Source: an uncultured Planctomycetaceae bacterium (GTDB lineage: Bacteria > Planctomycetota > Planctomycetia > Pirellulales > Pirellulaceae). Taken from it: DNA of 9,126 nt. Below are positions 1 through 6,659 of this stretch, in pieces (the first letter of the stretch is position 1; each line of letters starts with the position of its first letter). Both the position numbers and the translations under genes were made by a program. The DNA is taken from NCBI GenBank assembly GCA_937967755.1, contig CALBTA010000133.1:1-9126 (forward strand), written 5' to 3'. The notes under the pieces were generated by a model. It was not told where the DNA came from. It saw only the letters and a list, made by a program, of their open reading frames with translations, and made no database searches.

Positions 1-1221
1 CCCGCCATGGGCCGGCCCGAGCGTGCTCTTGACGATCTGGTTCTTCTCGTCGTAAACAACTGAGTCGAACTTCCGCGCCGGCCCGGCGGGCCAGCGCCGG
101 GGCTGGAAGTTGCGGATGTACAAATAATCATGTGTTCGGATGCAGCGCTGCGGGTAACCCAGCGTGTTGAAACGCGAAGACGAATGCCGTTCCCGGGCGG
201 AGTAAACGGCGGTCCGCTCGGCGTCGACAACGCCCGACTTCTGCGATTCCAAGATGTTCACAATGCTGTTGCCCGCCAGCGCGAATTTCTCCGGCGGTGC
301 GACTTTCGTCAGTTCATAGATCGTCGCGGTCAAGTCGGTAAACCCGACCAGGTCGTCGATCACCCGGCCAGCCTTGATGTGCTTACCGAAGCGAATCGCC
401 AGCGGCATGTGGATTCCCCACTCGTAACAGTTGGCCTTCGCCCGCGGAATCGGGCAGCCGTTGTCGGAAGTGACAATCACCAACGTATTGTCGAGTTCGC
501 CAGCCGCCTCGAGCATCGCCAGCATCTTTCCCAAATCGTCGTCGAACCGCTCGACCTCGAACGTATAGTCCAACATGTCGCTGCGGATCTCCGGCACATC
601 GGGCAGGAAAGACGGCACTTCGGCATCGGCGAGCCGCTTGCCCTTCTTCAGACCCGAACCCTTCACATACGCCCGGTGCGGGTCGCTGCTGCCGAACCAA
701 AAGCAAAACGGCTCGTCCTTGGGGCGGATGCGAAGGAACTTCTCAAACGCCCCGGCGTAACCCTGCTGCTTGCTTTGCCCGTCGGCCTTGAACCGCGGCC
801 CGGCCGGGTTCTGGTTCCACCCCAGCTTACGAAAATCGCCCGGCCCCCAACCCTTGCCGGTGTAGCCGACGTGGTAACCCTCTTCCTGCAATCGCAGCGG
901 GAAGGTCTTGTACTTCGCGTCGAAATAACTGGCATGCGTGCCGGCATGTTCGATCTGCCAGGTGTTCAACCCGGTAAGAAACGCCGCCCGCGAAGGGCTA
1001 CAACCGGGCGAAGGGCAAATCGCTTGCGTGAACAACAGTCCCTGCTCCGCGACGCGATCAAAGTGCGGCGTCTGCACCATATTCGACCCATACGCCGAAG
1101 CGTGCAGCCACGATTGATCATCGCTGATGGCGATGAAGATGTTTGGCCGGGAATCTTCTGCCGTCGCTGGCAAGCAACACAAACAAATTGCGATGACGAA
1201 AGCGAGACGCTGGTGGTTCAT
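1..1221 (-). CDS. Secreted type I (formylglycine-dependent) sulfatase, C-terminus cut by the window edge
   Basis: This is the N-terminal 407 codons of an arylsulfatase-family hydrolase, which removes sulfate esters from sulfated polysaccharides or glycans in the periplasm or outside the cell. The frame is open from the ATG at 1221 to base 1 with no stop. Residues 1-21 form a Sec signal peptide (basic start, hydrophobic core, likely cleavage ATA|ED). Metal ligands D34-D35 sit in ISDDQ. The sulfatase signature C74-S-P-S-R78 is followed by AAFLTG, so Cys74 would be converted to formylglycine. Further active-site elements are TGKG with K123, SSDPHR with H182, and SDNG with D253-N254 (calcium ligands). 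A GGAAGG Shine-Dalgarno lies 8 nt before the ATG, on the minus strand at 1230-1235. The gene diverges from the EF-hand gene. The substrate cannot be told from the sequence. Family assignment is firm; export is inferred from the leader. Confidence 0.95.
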   Translation of the reverse strand, partial: MNHQRLAFVIAICLCCLPATAEDSRPNIFIAISDDQSWLHASAYGSNMVQTPHFDRVAEQGLLFTQAICPSPGCSPSRAAFLTGLNTWQIEHAGTHASYFDAKYKTFPLRLQEEGYHVGYTGKGWGPGDFRKLGWNQNPAGPRFKADGQSKQQGYAGAFEKFLRIRPKDEPFCFWFGSSDPHRAYVKGSGLKKGKRLADAEVPSFLPDVPEIRSDMLDYTFEVERFDDDLGKMLAMLEAAGELDNTLVIVTSDNGCPIPRAKANCYEWGIHMPLAIRFGKHIKAGRVIDDLVGFTDLTATIYELTKVAPPEKFALAGNSIVNILESQKSGVVDAERTAVYSARERHSSSRFNTLGYPQRCIRTHDYLYIRNFQPRRWPAGPARKFDSVVYDEKNQIVKSTLGPAHGG

Positions 1222-1359
1222 CAGGTGAGCCTTCCATAAGAACTGCAAGATGCCGGATTTCCGCGGGACGGGTACATACTACCCCAACAAAAGTCGCCCC
1301 GCAGACCGTGCCAGTGGGCAATTCAGGAAGCCAGCGAAACCAAGCGGCCTTGACGAGGG

Positions 1360-1389
1360 TTTATACTCCTACGGAGCGCTGCGTATAAT
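1360..1389 (+). promoter_or_regulatory. Putative sigma-70 promoter of the EF-hand/J-like operon
   Basis: A perfect TATAAT lies at 1384-1389. The best matching -35 is TTTATA at 1360-1365 (4 of 6 to TTGACA) with an 18-bp spacer. Transcription would start near 1396, giving a 5' leader of about 29 nt with GAGGAA at 1415-1420 just before the ATG at 1425. The -10 is strong and the -35 weak. TTGACG at 1350-1355 is too far from this -10 to serve it. The rest of the 203-bp divergent spacer shows no clear promoter for the sulfatase. Confidence 0.5.
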
Positions 1390-1424
1390 ATGCACCAAAA
1401 CACTGGCAAATAACGAGGAACACG

Positions 1425-2252
1425 ATGATTCGCAAGATGGCAAGCATTTCAACCCTTCTGCTCACCGTGGTGGCTTTGTCCGGCGTGGCAGCGGCTGCTG
1501 ACGAAGCCGAGAAGCCCAAGGGCAAGTTCGCCCGGGGCGAGAAGTTGCCGGGCGACTTGACCGACATTCTCGATGGCGACAACAGCGGGCAGATCAGCGA
1601 TGCCGAAGTGAACGCGGCGATCGAGCAATTTCAAAAGGAAGCCAACGCCCGCGAGAAGACCGAGCGGGGCGAGAAGATTCTCGGCGCGCTGGATAACAAC
1701 AACGATGGTAAGCTCGACAAAGCCGAAGCCGCTCGCGGGGCCGCGGCCGCGCGCGTGCAACAGGGCGACCCGGCCAGCAAAGCGGTTGCCGATATCTTCA
1801 AGCGCATCGACAGCGATTCCAACGGCTTCATCACTGCCAACGAGTACGCCAGACTGAAACAGATCGTTGCCCTGGTCAACCCCGACGGCGTGCAAAAGCT
1901 GGATGAACTGTTCACCGCGCTGGATGTCGATCGTGACACGGCGGTTAGCTTCGTCGAATCGCAACTGGCGGCCGACCTATTCGCTGAAAACGGCGGGCTT
2001 CCCAACCGCGGCGGCTTCGGGCAGAACGCACCGCCGGCCGAACCCGCGGCCAACGCCAAGGTCCAAGCGTTCGTCGAAGCGACTTTCGCCCAGCGCGACC
2101 GCAATGAGGATGGCGTGATCAGCGCGATCGAGTCGCGCCGCGATCCCGCCCTGCGGCGCGAATTCGGCGCGGCCGATGCCAGCGGCAATGGCGAACTGAC
2201 GCCGGGGGAACTCTATGATTACCTCGTGAAGAAATTTTCCGCCGGGCAGTAG
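1425..2252 (+). CDS. Secreted protein with six EF-hand calcium-binding loops
   Basis: This 275-residue protein starts with a signal peptide (MIRKMASISTLLLTVVALSG, cleavage near residues 24-25), so it probably acts in the periplasm or outside the cell. The mature part is built from EF-hand loops with the D-x-[DN]-x-[DNS]-G...E12 pattern at residues 50-61, 90-101, 129-140, 167-178, 225-236 and 251-262. Loop 4 (DVDRDTAVSFVE) lacks the Gly at position 6 and may bind calcium weakly. The other five keep the ligands at 1, 3, 5, 9 and 12. A short Gly/Asn/Pro/Ala-rich segment (about 190-211) separates loops 1-4 from loops 5-6. The ATG at 1425 is preferred over the one at 1437 because GAGGAA lies 4 nt upstream. 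The stop is followed after 9 bp by the next gene, so the two are probably co-transcribed. Calcium binding is expected from the family; the role is unknown. Confidence 0.93.
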   Translation: MIRKMASISTLLLTVVALSGVAAAADEAEKPKGKFARGEKLPGDLTDILDGDNSGQISDAEVNAAIEQFQKEANAREKTERGEKILGALDNNNDGKLDKAEAARGAAAARVQQGDPASKAVADIFKRIDSDSNGFITANEYARLKQIVALVNPDGVQKLDELFTALDVDRDTAVSFVESQLAADLFAENGGLPNRGGFGQNAPPAEPAANAKVQAFVEATFAQRDRNEDGVISAIESRRDPALRREFGAADASGNGELTPGELYDYLVKKFSAGQ

Positions 2253-2261
2253 CCGACCAAC

Positions 2262-4496
2262 ATGAGCGAGTCGTTCAATCCCTATCTCAAGTGGCTCGGC
2301 ATTCCGCTGAAGGATCAGCCGCCGAACCACTATCGCTTGCTCGGCATTGAACCGCTGGAGCGCGACCCGGACGTCATCGAAAACGCCGCCGACCGGCAGA
2401 TGGCCCACGTGCGCAACTTCAGCACCGGCAAGCACATGGAATTGTCGCAGCAACTGCTGCAAGAGTTGGCCGCCGCGCGGCTATGCTTGTTGACTGCCGA
2501 GAAGAAAAAAGCGTACGACGCCAAACTGAAACAGGCGGAGCAAAAGAAAAAGGCAGCCCAGCAAAAGGCCAGCGACAAATCGAACCGCTCGTCGGCGAAA
2601 CCGGCCAAGCAGCCTCCGCCCAAAGCCGCGCCGGCCAGCGCGGCAATGCCCCGGGCAAGTGCGTTGCCAGCGGCCCCGAAGCCCAAAGCGGTCGCCGCAC
2701 CCGTTGCCGTTACAGGCAAGCCGCCAGAGAGCGAAAACACCTCCACGCCCGTCCACGTGGCGGCGTCCCAACCGGCAATCGGCCGCAGGCGCAAGCAACA
2801 ACCAATCATCTTGTGGGCGGTGCTAGGCGGCGGTGCGCTGTTGGCGCTGGGCCTGGCCGCTTTAGTTTTACCTGGCCTGTTAGCACCAGGCGAAGATCGC
2901 TTCGCAACGTCGGACCCTGAACCCGGTTCGGAAGTCGTGCAGCCGGCCATCACAACGCAACCGCGCGACACCGACCCGCAGCCTGAGATTCAAATTCCCA
3001 ACCCGGATACTGAACCCAACGATCCTCCCGCTGACCCGGACAACGAACAGCCGCTTCCCGAAGTCGACCCGCCGGACCCTCAGCCCGCGGATGGAGATGA
3101 CAACCCTGAAGATCAGCCCGATACACCGGACCCCGATACGCAGCCGGCTGAACCCACCGACGGGGACGATCCCGAAACTCCGCCAGCCCGCCCCAAGCCG
3201 CCCAGCGGCGAAGTTTTGGCGGCGATCAAACAGCGAGTCGGCAGTCTCTATCGGTTCGACAATCTTTCGCTCGATCAGCAACGCGTGTTGGCGAAGAAAA
3301 TTCTCGAAGATGGTCTGGCGACGGGCGACAACTTGGATGATCGCTTCGTGATGTTGCACACCGCCGCAACGTCAGCCTCCGAAGCCGGTGAGCTTTCGAC
3401 GGCGATGGAAGCGGTCGATGCCATCGAAAAGCAGTACGACGGAAAATTCACGCCGCTGCGGCTGGAACTTGCCGCCACGGCAACCAAAGCAGCACCGGCG
3501 GACGAGAAGGCCGAAGTCGCCCGGGCTTCGCTGGCCGTGATTGACGCGGCGATGTCGCGCAGCGCGTATGCCGAAGTGGAGAAGCTGACGCTCGAACTGC
3601 TGTCGCTGACGCGCAGGTTGGGCGACCGCGATTTGACCGCGGCCCTGATCGAGCGGCGGCGCAGCTCCGAGGCGATGGCCAAAATGTACACCGAAGCGAT
3701 CGCCGGCGTCGCGACGTTGGCTGCCGAACCGGACAACGCCCCCGCCAACCTCGCGGTCGGAAGTTTTTGGGCCTTTGCCAAGGAGAACTGGGAAAAGGCG
3801 TGGCCGCATTTGCAGCAGGGTAGCGACGCCGCGCTGGCGGAAATCGCCCGTCAGGAACTTGCAGAACCCAGCGAGGCTGACGCCCAAGCCGCACTGGCGG
3901 ACGCCTGGTTCGTTCGCGCCCGAAAGTCGGAAGCGCCGGTCAGCCACGCAATGTTACGGCGGGCACGCCACTGGTTCACAGCCGCCGAAGACGACGCGAC
4001 CGGCCTGACGCGGACGACGGTCGAGCGCCGCCTGGAAGAAATCGCCAAGGCCCTCGGCCCCGGCGATTCCGCCTCGCCCAAGGAGCAATCGGCCCAGATC
4101 GTCGCTTCGTGCGATAGCGGTTTTGACATGTACCTCAACGGCCAGTTGCTGCTCTCGGGCAAGCGGCTGGCGGTCGAAAGCACGACGCAAACGCTTAAGT
4201 CGGGCGACGTGATTACGGTGCAGGGAAGCAACCTCCGCCGGGAAAAAGGCTTCGCGGCGACGATCAAATTCGACGACGGCAAAACGATCGCCACTGGGCA
4301 AGCCAACGCCTGGCAGTTGTACGTTCCTTCCGATGCGGCCAACTGGTTCGACCCGGGCGGCATCGCCCGCGTGCTACCGGCGGTCGCCGGCGACGGCAGC
4401 CAACACCAACAGGTCGAGCAGCAGTCCGGCGTCGCCTGCGCATCAATCTGGAGCAACAACCCCTTCCGGGCTTATCTGGTGTTGCAGATTCCATGA
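2262..4496 (+). CDS. Single-pass membrane protein: J-domain-like N-terminus, TM helix, acidic linker, repeat-helical region and C-terminal beta domain
   Basis: This 744-residue protein opens with a module seen at the N-terminus of many planctomycete proteins (residues 6-90: NPYLKWLGIP, NHYRLLGIE, ADRQMAHVR, AARLCLL, KKKAYDAKL). Its order resembles a DnaJ J-domain (Y-LLG near the start, AYD at the end). The catalytic HPD triad is absent, so classical DnaK stimulation is unlikely. A Lys/Ala/Pro-rich stretch (88-175) is followed by one TM helix (181-207) behind a basic RRRKQQ. Residues 208-316 are a Pro/Asp/Glu-rich linker. Residues 317-600 are mostly helical. The part near 490-600 (NWEKAWPHL, ALADAWF, RARHWF) resembles a planctomycete segment often found beside carbohydrate-related domains. 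Residues 610-744 look like a beta-sandwich domain (FDMYLNGQLLL, AYLVLQIP), possibly ligand-binding. No good Shine-Dalgarno is seen, which suggests coupling to the upstream EF-hand gene. Cytosolic N-terminus and exported C-terminus are inferred. The overall function is not recognised. Confidence 0.9.
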   Translation: MSESFNPYLKWLGIPLKDQPPNHYRLLGIEPLERDPDVIENAADRQMAHVRNFSTGKHMELSQQLLQELAAARLCLLTAEKKKAYDAKLKQAEQKKKAAQQKASDKSNRSSAKPAKQPPPKAAPASAAMPRASALPAAPKPKAVAAPVAVTGKPPESENTSTPVHVAASQPAIGRRRKQQPIILWAVLGGGALLALGLAALVLPGLLAPGEDRFATSDPEPGSEVVQPAITTQPRDTDPQPEIQIPNPDTEPNDPPADPDNEQPLPEVDPPDPQPADGDDNPEDQPDTPDPDTQPAEPTDGDDPETPPARPKPPSGEVLAAIKQRVGSLYRFDNLSLDQQRVLAKKILEDGLATGDNLDDRFVMLHTAATSASEAGELSTAMEAVDAIEKQYDGKFTPLRLELAATATKAAPADEKAEVARASLAVIDAAMSRSAYAEVEKLTLELLSLTRRLGDRDLTAALIERRRSSEAMAKMYTEAIAGVATLAAEPDNAPANLAVGSFWAFAKENWEKAWPHLQQGSDAALAEIARQELAEPSEADAQAALADAWFVRARKSEAPVSHAMLRRARHWFTAAEDDATGLTRTTVERRLEEIAKALGPGDSASPKEQSAQIVASCDSGFDMYLNGQLLLSGKRLAVESTTQTLKSGDVITVQGSNLRREKGFAATIKFDDGKTIATGQANAWQLYVPSDAANWFDPGGIARVLPAVAGDGSQHQQVEQQSGVACASIWSNNPFRAYLVLQIP

Positions 4497-4514
4497 GAAA
4501 GATTGAACAGGAGC

Positions 4515-4860
4515 GAACAGAGGTAACGGAGGTAACGGAGAATTTTTGTCTGGCGGCGCAGCCGCGGTAGATACGCCGAAGGCGTTGTCCATCGTAGCCC
4601 AGGGTCGACGCGCAGCGGCGCACCCTGGGTTGGTGATGCGTCGCGATCCTTACGCTGCAAGCGTTATACAAGGGTGCGACGCTTCGGTTCGCCACTTTGT
4701 AAAACCCTTTCAGAGTATATTTTCTCCCGAACAGTACCCAGCATGGCGCGACTTCGTCGCTTACGCTGGGCTATGATGTTTAACGCCTTCGGCGTATCCG
4801 CGGCGGCTTTGCTTTCCCTTTCCTCATTTCTCGTGCTGCCTCCGTTACCTCCTGTTCGAA
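4515..4860. repeat. Convergent intergenic region made of two inverted copies of a palindromic repeat
   Basis: Almost all of the gap between the two converging genes is repeat. Left arm about 4515-4630, right arm about 4738-4860, in opposite orientation. Matching blocks are: a purine block GAACAG..GGTAACGGAGG at 4515-4533 versus the complement of 4838-4857; an exact 17-nt match, GATACGCCGAAGGCGTT at 4570-4586 versus the complement of 4782-4798; and ATC(G/A)TAGCCCAG at 4591-4602 versus the complement of 4766-4777. Each arm contains its own hairpin (CCCAGGGT..ACCCTGGG at 4598-4629; CCCAGC..GCTGGG at 4737-4769). The centre also folds (GCGTCGC 4638-4644 with GCGACGC 4676-4682, enclosing ACGCT-GCA-AGCGT). 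Its position between two gene ends suits a bidirectional transcription barrier, but no clean hairpin plus T-run is present. I see no gene here. Confidence 0.75.
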
Positions 4861-4877
4861 TTTCGTTCCTGTGCCCG

Positions 4878-5979
4878 CTAACTCTCCTCCGACGCCCACC
4901 ATTGCAGGTAGGCGTCTAAGAATCCCTGGATGTCTCCGTCCAGGACCGCATTGAAGTTGCCGACGTAGTGGCCGGTGCGGGCGTCTTTGACCCGTTGGTC
5001 GGGGTGCAGGAAGTAATTGCGAATCTGTGAACCGAAGCCGGTCTTGGCGGCCTTTTCGTATTTCGCGGCTTCGGCTTGTTCGCGTTTCTCTTCTTCGATG
5101 CGGGCCAGGCGAGCGCGCAGCATCTTCCAAGCGGTGGCCCGGTTCTTGTGTTGGCTGCGTTCGTTCTGGCACTGCACAACGATGCCGCTGGGGGCGTGCG
5201 TCAGGCGGATCGCGCTGTCGGTCTTGTTCACATGCTGGCCGCCGGCACCGCTGGCCCGGTAGGTATCCTCGCGGACGTCCTTTTCTTCGATCTCGATTTC
5301 GATGTCGTCGTTGATCTCCGGCGAGACGCGGATCGCCGCGAAGCTGGTTTGCCGCTTCCCTTCGGTGTTGAACGGGCTGATCCGCACCAGCCGGTGGATG
5401 CCCTCTTCCCCTTTGAGGTAGCCGTAGGCCATCGGGCCGCGGATCGAAATCGTTGCGTCGTTGATGCCCGCCTCGTCGTTGTCCTGGCGGTCGATCAATT
5501 CCACGTCGTAATCGTTCTGCGTCGCCCACTGCATGTACATTCGCAGCAACATTTCGGCCCAATCGTTGGCATCGGTGCCGCCGTCGCGGGCATGGATCGT
5601 CATCAGCGCCCCGGCCGCATCGTGCGGGCCGGAAAGCAGCGACTTCAGTTCCAACTCTTCGACCTGCTTTTCCAGCAAGGGCAATTCGGCGCGCAGTTCA
5701 ACTTCGAACGATTCGTCCTCCTCGCCCATCTCGACCATGGCTTGCAGATCGGCGAGGGCCTCGACCGCCTCGTCCAGCGGCTTGACGACGGCATTCAGGC
5801 CCTTGAGCTGGCCGACGGTCGCTTGGGCCTTTTCCTGATTATCCCAAAAGCCGGGAGCGGCCATCGCCTTTTCGATCTCGGCGACCTGCTTTTTCTTCGC
5901 CGCGTGGTCAAAGAGAGTCCCCAAGCTGCCCCAGGCGCTGCCCCAATTGCTCTACCCGATCCACCAACTCTTTGTCCAT
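4878..5979 (-). CDS. prfB: Peptide chain release factor 2 (RF2), expressed through a programmed +1 frameshift
   Basis: RF2 recognises UAA and UGA stop codons in the ribosomal A site and triggers release of the finished protein. The true start is ATG at 5979-5977. Frame 0 codes 23 residues (MDKELVDRVEQLGQRLGQLG then DSL) and then meets TGA at 5910-5908. Slipping +1 on CTT continues as DHAAKKKQVAEIEK and reaches TAG at 4880-4878, giving 366 residues, against 365 in E. coli RF2. The junction L-D..AKK matches the E. coli frameshift junction. Stop-recognition tripeptide SPF is at 201-203, and catalytic GGQ at 246-248 within SGAGGQHVNKT. The SPF and the recoding site separate it from RF1. The downstream frame alone has only a TTG start (5924), which would lose the native N-terminus. 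The gene is convergent with the 744-residue membrane protein and preceded by a TATAAT. Confidence 0.97.
5907..5922 (-). promoter_or_regulatory. prfB programmed +1 frameshift site (autoregulatory recoding signal)
   Basis: On the minus strand the sequence reads GGGGA-CTCT-CTT-TGA-C. This is the canonical slippery codon CTT followed by an in-frame UGA in its poor C context, with a G-rich Shine-Dalgarno-like block (5918-5922) 4 nt upstream. In the well-studied bacterial prfB mechanism, low RF2 lets the ribosome pause at UGA and slip +1 to GAC. High RF2 terminates and yields only the 23-residue peptide. The SD-like block is GGGGA, spaced one base further than the E. coli AGGGGG, so stimulation may be weaker. 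Confidence 0.95.
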
Positions 5980-6023
5980 TGTCAAACTTTCACAAGAAAC
6001 CAGGGGACGATCCAAACCGGCAA

Positions 6024-6029
6024 ATTATA
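6024..6029 (-). promoter_or_regulatory. Putative -10 box of the prfB promoter
   Basis: A perfect TATAAT is present on the minus strand, about 45 bp upstream of the prfB ATG at 5979. Transcription would begin near 6017 and give a leader of about 38 nt. No good -35 hexamer is found 16-18 bp upstream (GC-rich sequence), so recognition would depend on the -10 or on an activator. Confidence 0.4.
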
Positions 6030-6140
6030 AAGGGAAGTCGCACCCCGGGCGAGGCAGGTTCGCGCTTCCAGCACAGACCCATCGGAAAGTTGGCTGACCG
6101 TTGGCAGGAACTGCTACAGAGGTCAGGGGCACAGAGAATT

Positions 6141-6213
6141 GAGTTTTTCAACACAGCGCGGCCGCAATGGCTTGCTACCACGCAGTTTCCGGCGCTTGGG
6201 TGTTGAAAAACTC
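6141..6213. mobile_element. MITE-like hairpin element 1 (14-bp terminal inverted repeats)
   Basis: This 73-bp element begins GAGTTTTTCAACAC (6141-6154) and ends with the exact complement GTGTTGAAAAACTC (6200-6213). The ends continue inward as AGCGC-GG and CC-G-GCGCT, so the whole unit can fold into one long hairpin. There is no ORF and no convincing target-site duplication. The same terminal sequence recurs at 6665-6783, which identifies it as a dispersed family. The termini resemble those of some insertion sequences; I infer a non-autonomous derivative, with the parent element unknown. Confidence 0.65.
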
Positions 6214-6252
6214 TTTTTCCAAACAATCCGGCAAGAAAAGTGTACCACTCGC

Positions 6253-6280
6253 TTGACATGGATTGGGATTTGGGTATACT
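6253..6280 (+). promoter_or_regulatory. Near-consensus sigma-70 promoter inside the gene-poor region
   Basis: TTGACA (6253-6258, 6 of 6) and TATACT (6275-6280, 5 of 6) are separated by 16 bp. This is the best -35/-10 pair in the window. Predicted start of transcription is about 6286-6288, which falls on the ATG at 6287. The -10 overlaps the dyad GTATA-C-TATAC (6274-6284), and a smaller dyad AGTG-TAC-CACT (6239-6249) lies just upstream of the -35, so binding of a repressor or other regulator is possible but unproven. It does not point at a conventional gene: the next one starts 630 bp downstream. Confidence 0.6.
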
Positions 6281-6286
6281 ATACGC

Positions 6287-6481
6287 ATGTATTGTACTGC
6301 GCAGGGCCTTGGATGGGCCTGTACGGATCGGGAGGTCCGTACTACGCCGCCTGGCTGTTCGCGCAGAGAGGTAACTTTCGTGAGGAAGCGGGAAGATTCA
6401 CCACCACCCCCGGTTTTGCTGGACTTTGGTGAATGTTGGCAGTGTAGTGAGATGATGCCGATTGCCGTAAGTGATTGTTAG
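6287..6481 (+). CDS. Possible leaderless small ORF, 64 residues, Cys-rich; may instead be non-coding
   Basis: An ATG at 6287 sits where the promoter at 6253-6280 predicts transcription to begin, so the message would be leaderless. The ORF begins MYCTAQGLGWACTD, contains CSRREVTFVRKRED, a PPPP run (39-42) and CWQC (50-53), and ends ..VSDC before TAG. Cysteines are at 3, 12, 24, 50, 53 and 64. There is no signal peptide or TM segment and I recognise no family. Against coding: third positions are mixed rather than GC-rich as in neighbouring genes, and the DNA folds into strong hairpins. For coding: exact promoter/ATG placement and an uninterrupted frame. It overlaps the RNA candidate annotated here; the two readings are alternatives. 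Confidence 0.3.
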   Translation: MYCTAQGLGWACTDREVRTTPPGCSRREVTFVRKREDSPPPPVLLDFGECWQCSEMMPIAVSDC

Positions 6482-6631
6482 TTCAGTAGTTACAGCGAAT
6501 TCAAATCAGCGGCAACAGGGCAAGAATTCACCACTGGCACCAAACGGGCATGGAAAGTGGTGAAGTCGGTAGCCGCGATGCGACGCGGCGGTAGAGCAAG
6601 CTGCGCAACAGACAGTAGAAGTGGAACGGTT

Positions 6632-6659
6632 TAGCGGGCAAGCTGGCAGCTTGCCGCTA
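6632..6659. repeat. 28-nt palindrome TAGCGGGCAAGCT-GGC-AGCTTGCCGCTA
   Basis: A nearly perfect inverted repeat with one unpaired G, able to form a 12-bp stem with a GGC loop. It lies 5 bp before element 2. The nearest T-run (6667-6671) belongs to the terminal repeat of that element and is 7 nt from the stem, so it is not a standard intrinsic terminator. It resembles short dispersed palindromes of planctomycete intergenic DNA, which I recall but cannot verify here. Confidence 0.55.

Noticed and set aside
130..1239. 369-codon open frame on the plus strand
   Set aside because: It is exactly antisense to the sulfatase, which has a signal peptide, the CSPSR signature and the other active-site motifs. 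The plus-strand translation is Arg-rich and matches no family pattern.
1631..2188. 185-codon minus-strand frame inside the EF-hand gene
   Set aside because: Low-complexity Ser/Ala/Arg translation antisense to six intact EF-hand loops.
4497..4877. CRISPR array or tandem repeat
   Set aside because: The repeats are two inverted copies, with no regular direct repeats or spacers. No CRISPR-like pattern was seen anywhere in the window.
4780..5562. 260-codon open frame on the minus strand
   Set aside because: Out-of-frame shadow of prfB with very high Arg/Pro content; prfB is certain.
5076..6206. 376-codon open frame on the plus strand
   Set aside because: Antisense to prfB and running into MITE-like element 1. 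The frame is open because of codon bias on the opposite strand.
6139..6432. 97-codon frame that starts inside MITE-like element 1
   Set aside because: Its start is upstream of the promoter and within an inverted-repeat element; no ribosome binding site or family pattern. The 6287 frame fits the promoter better.
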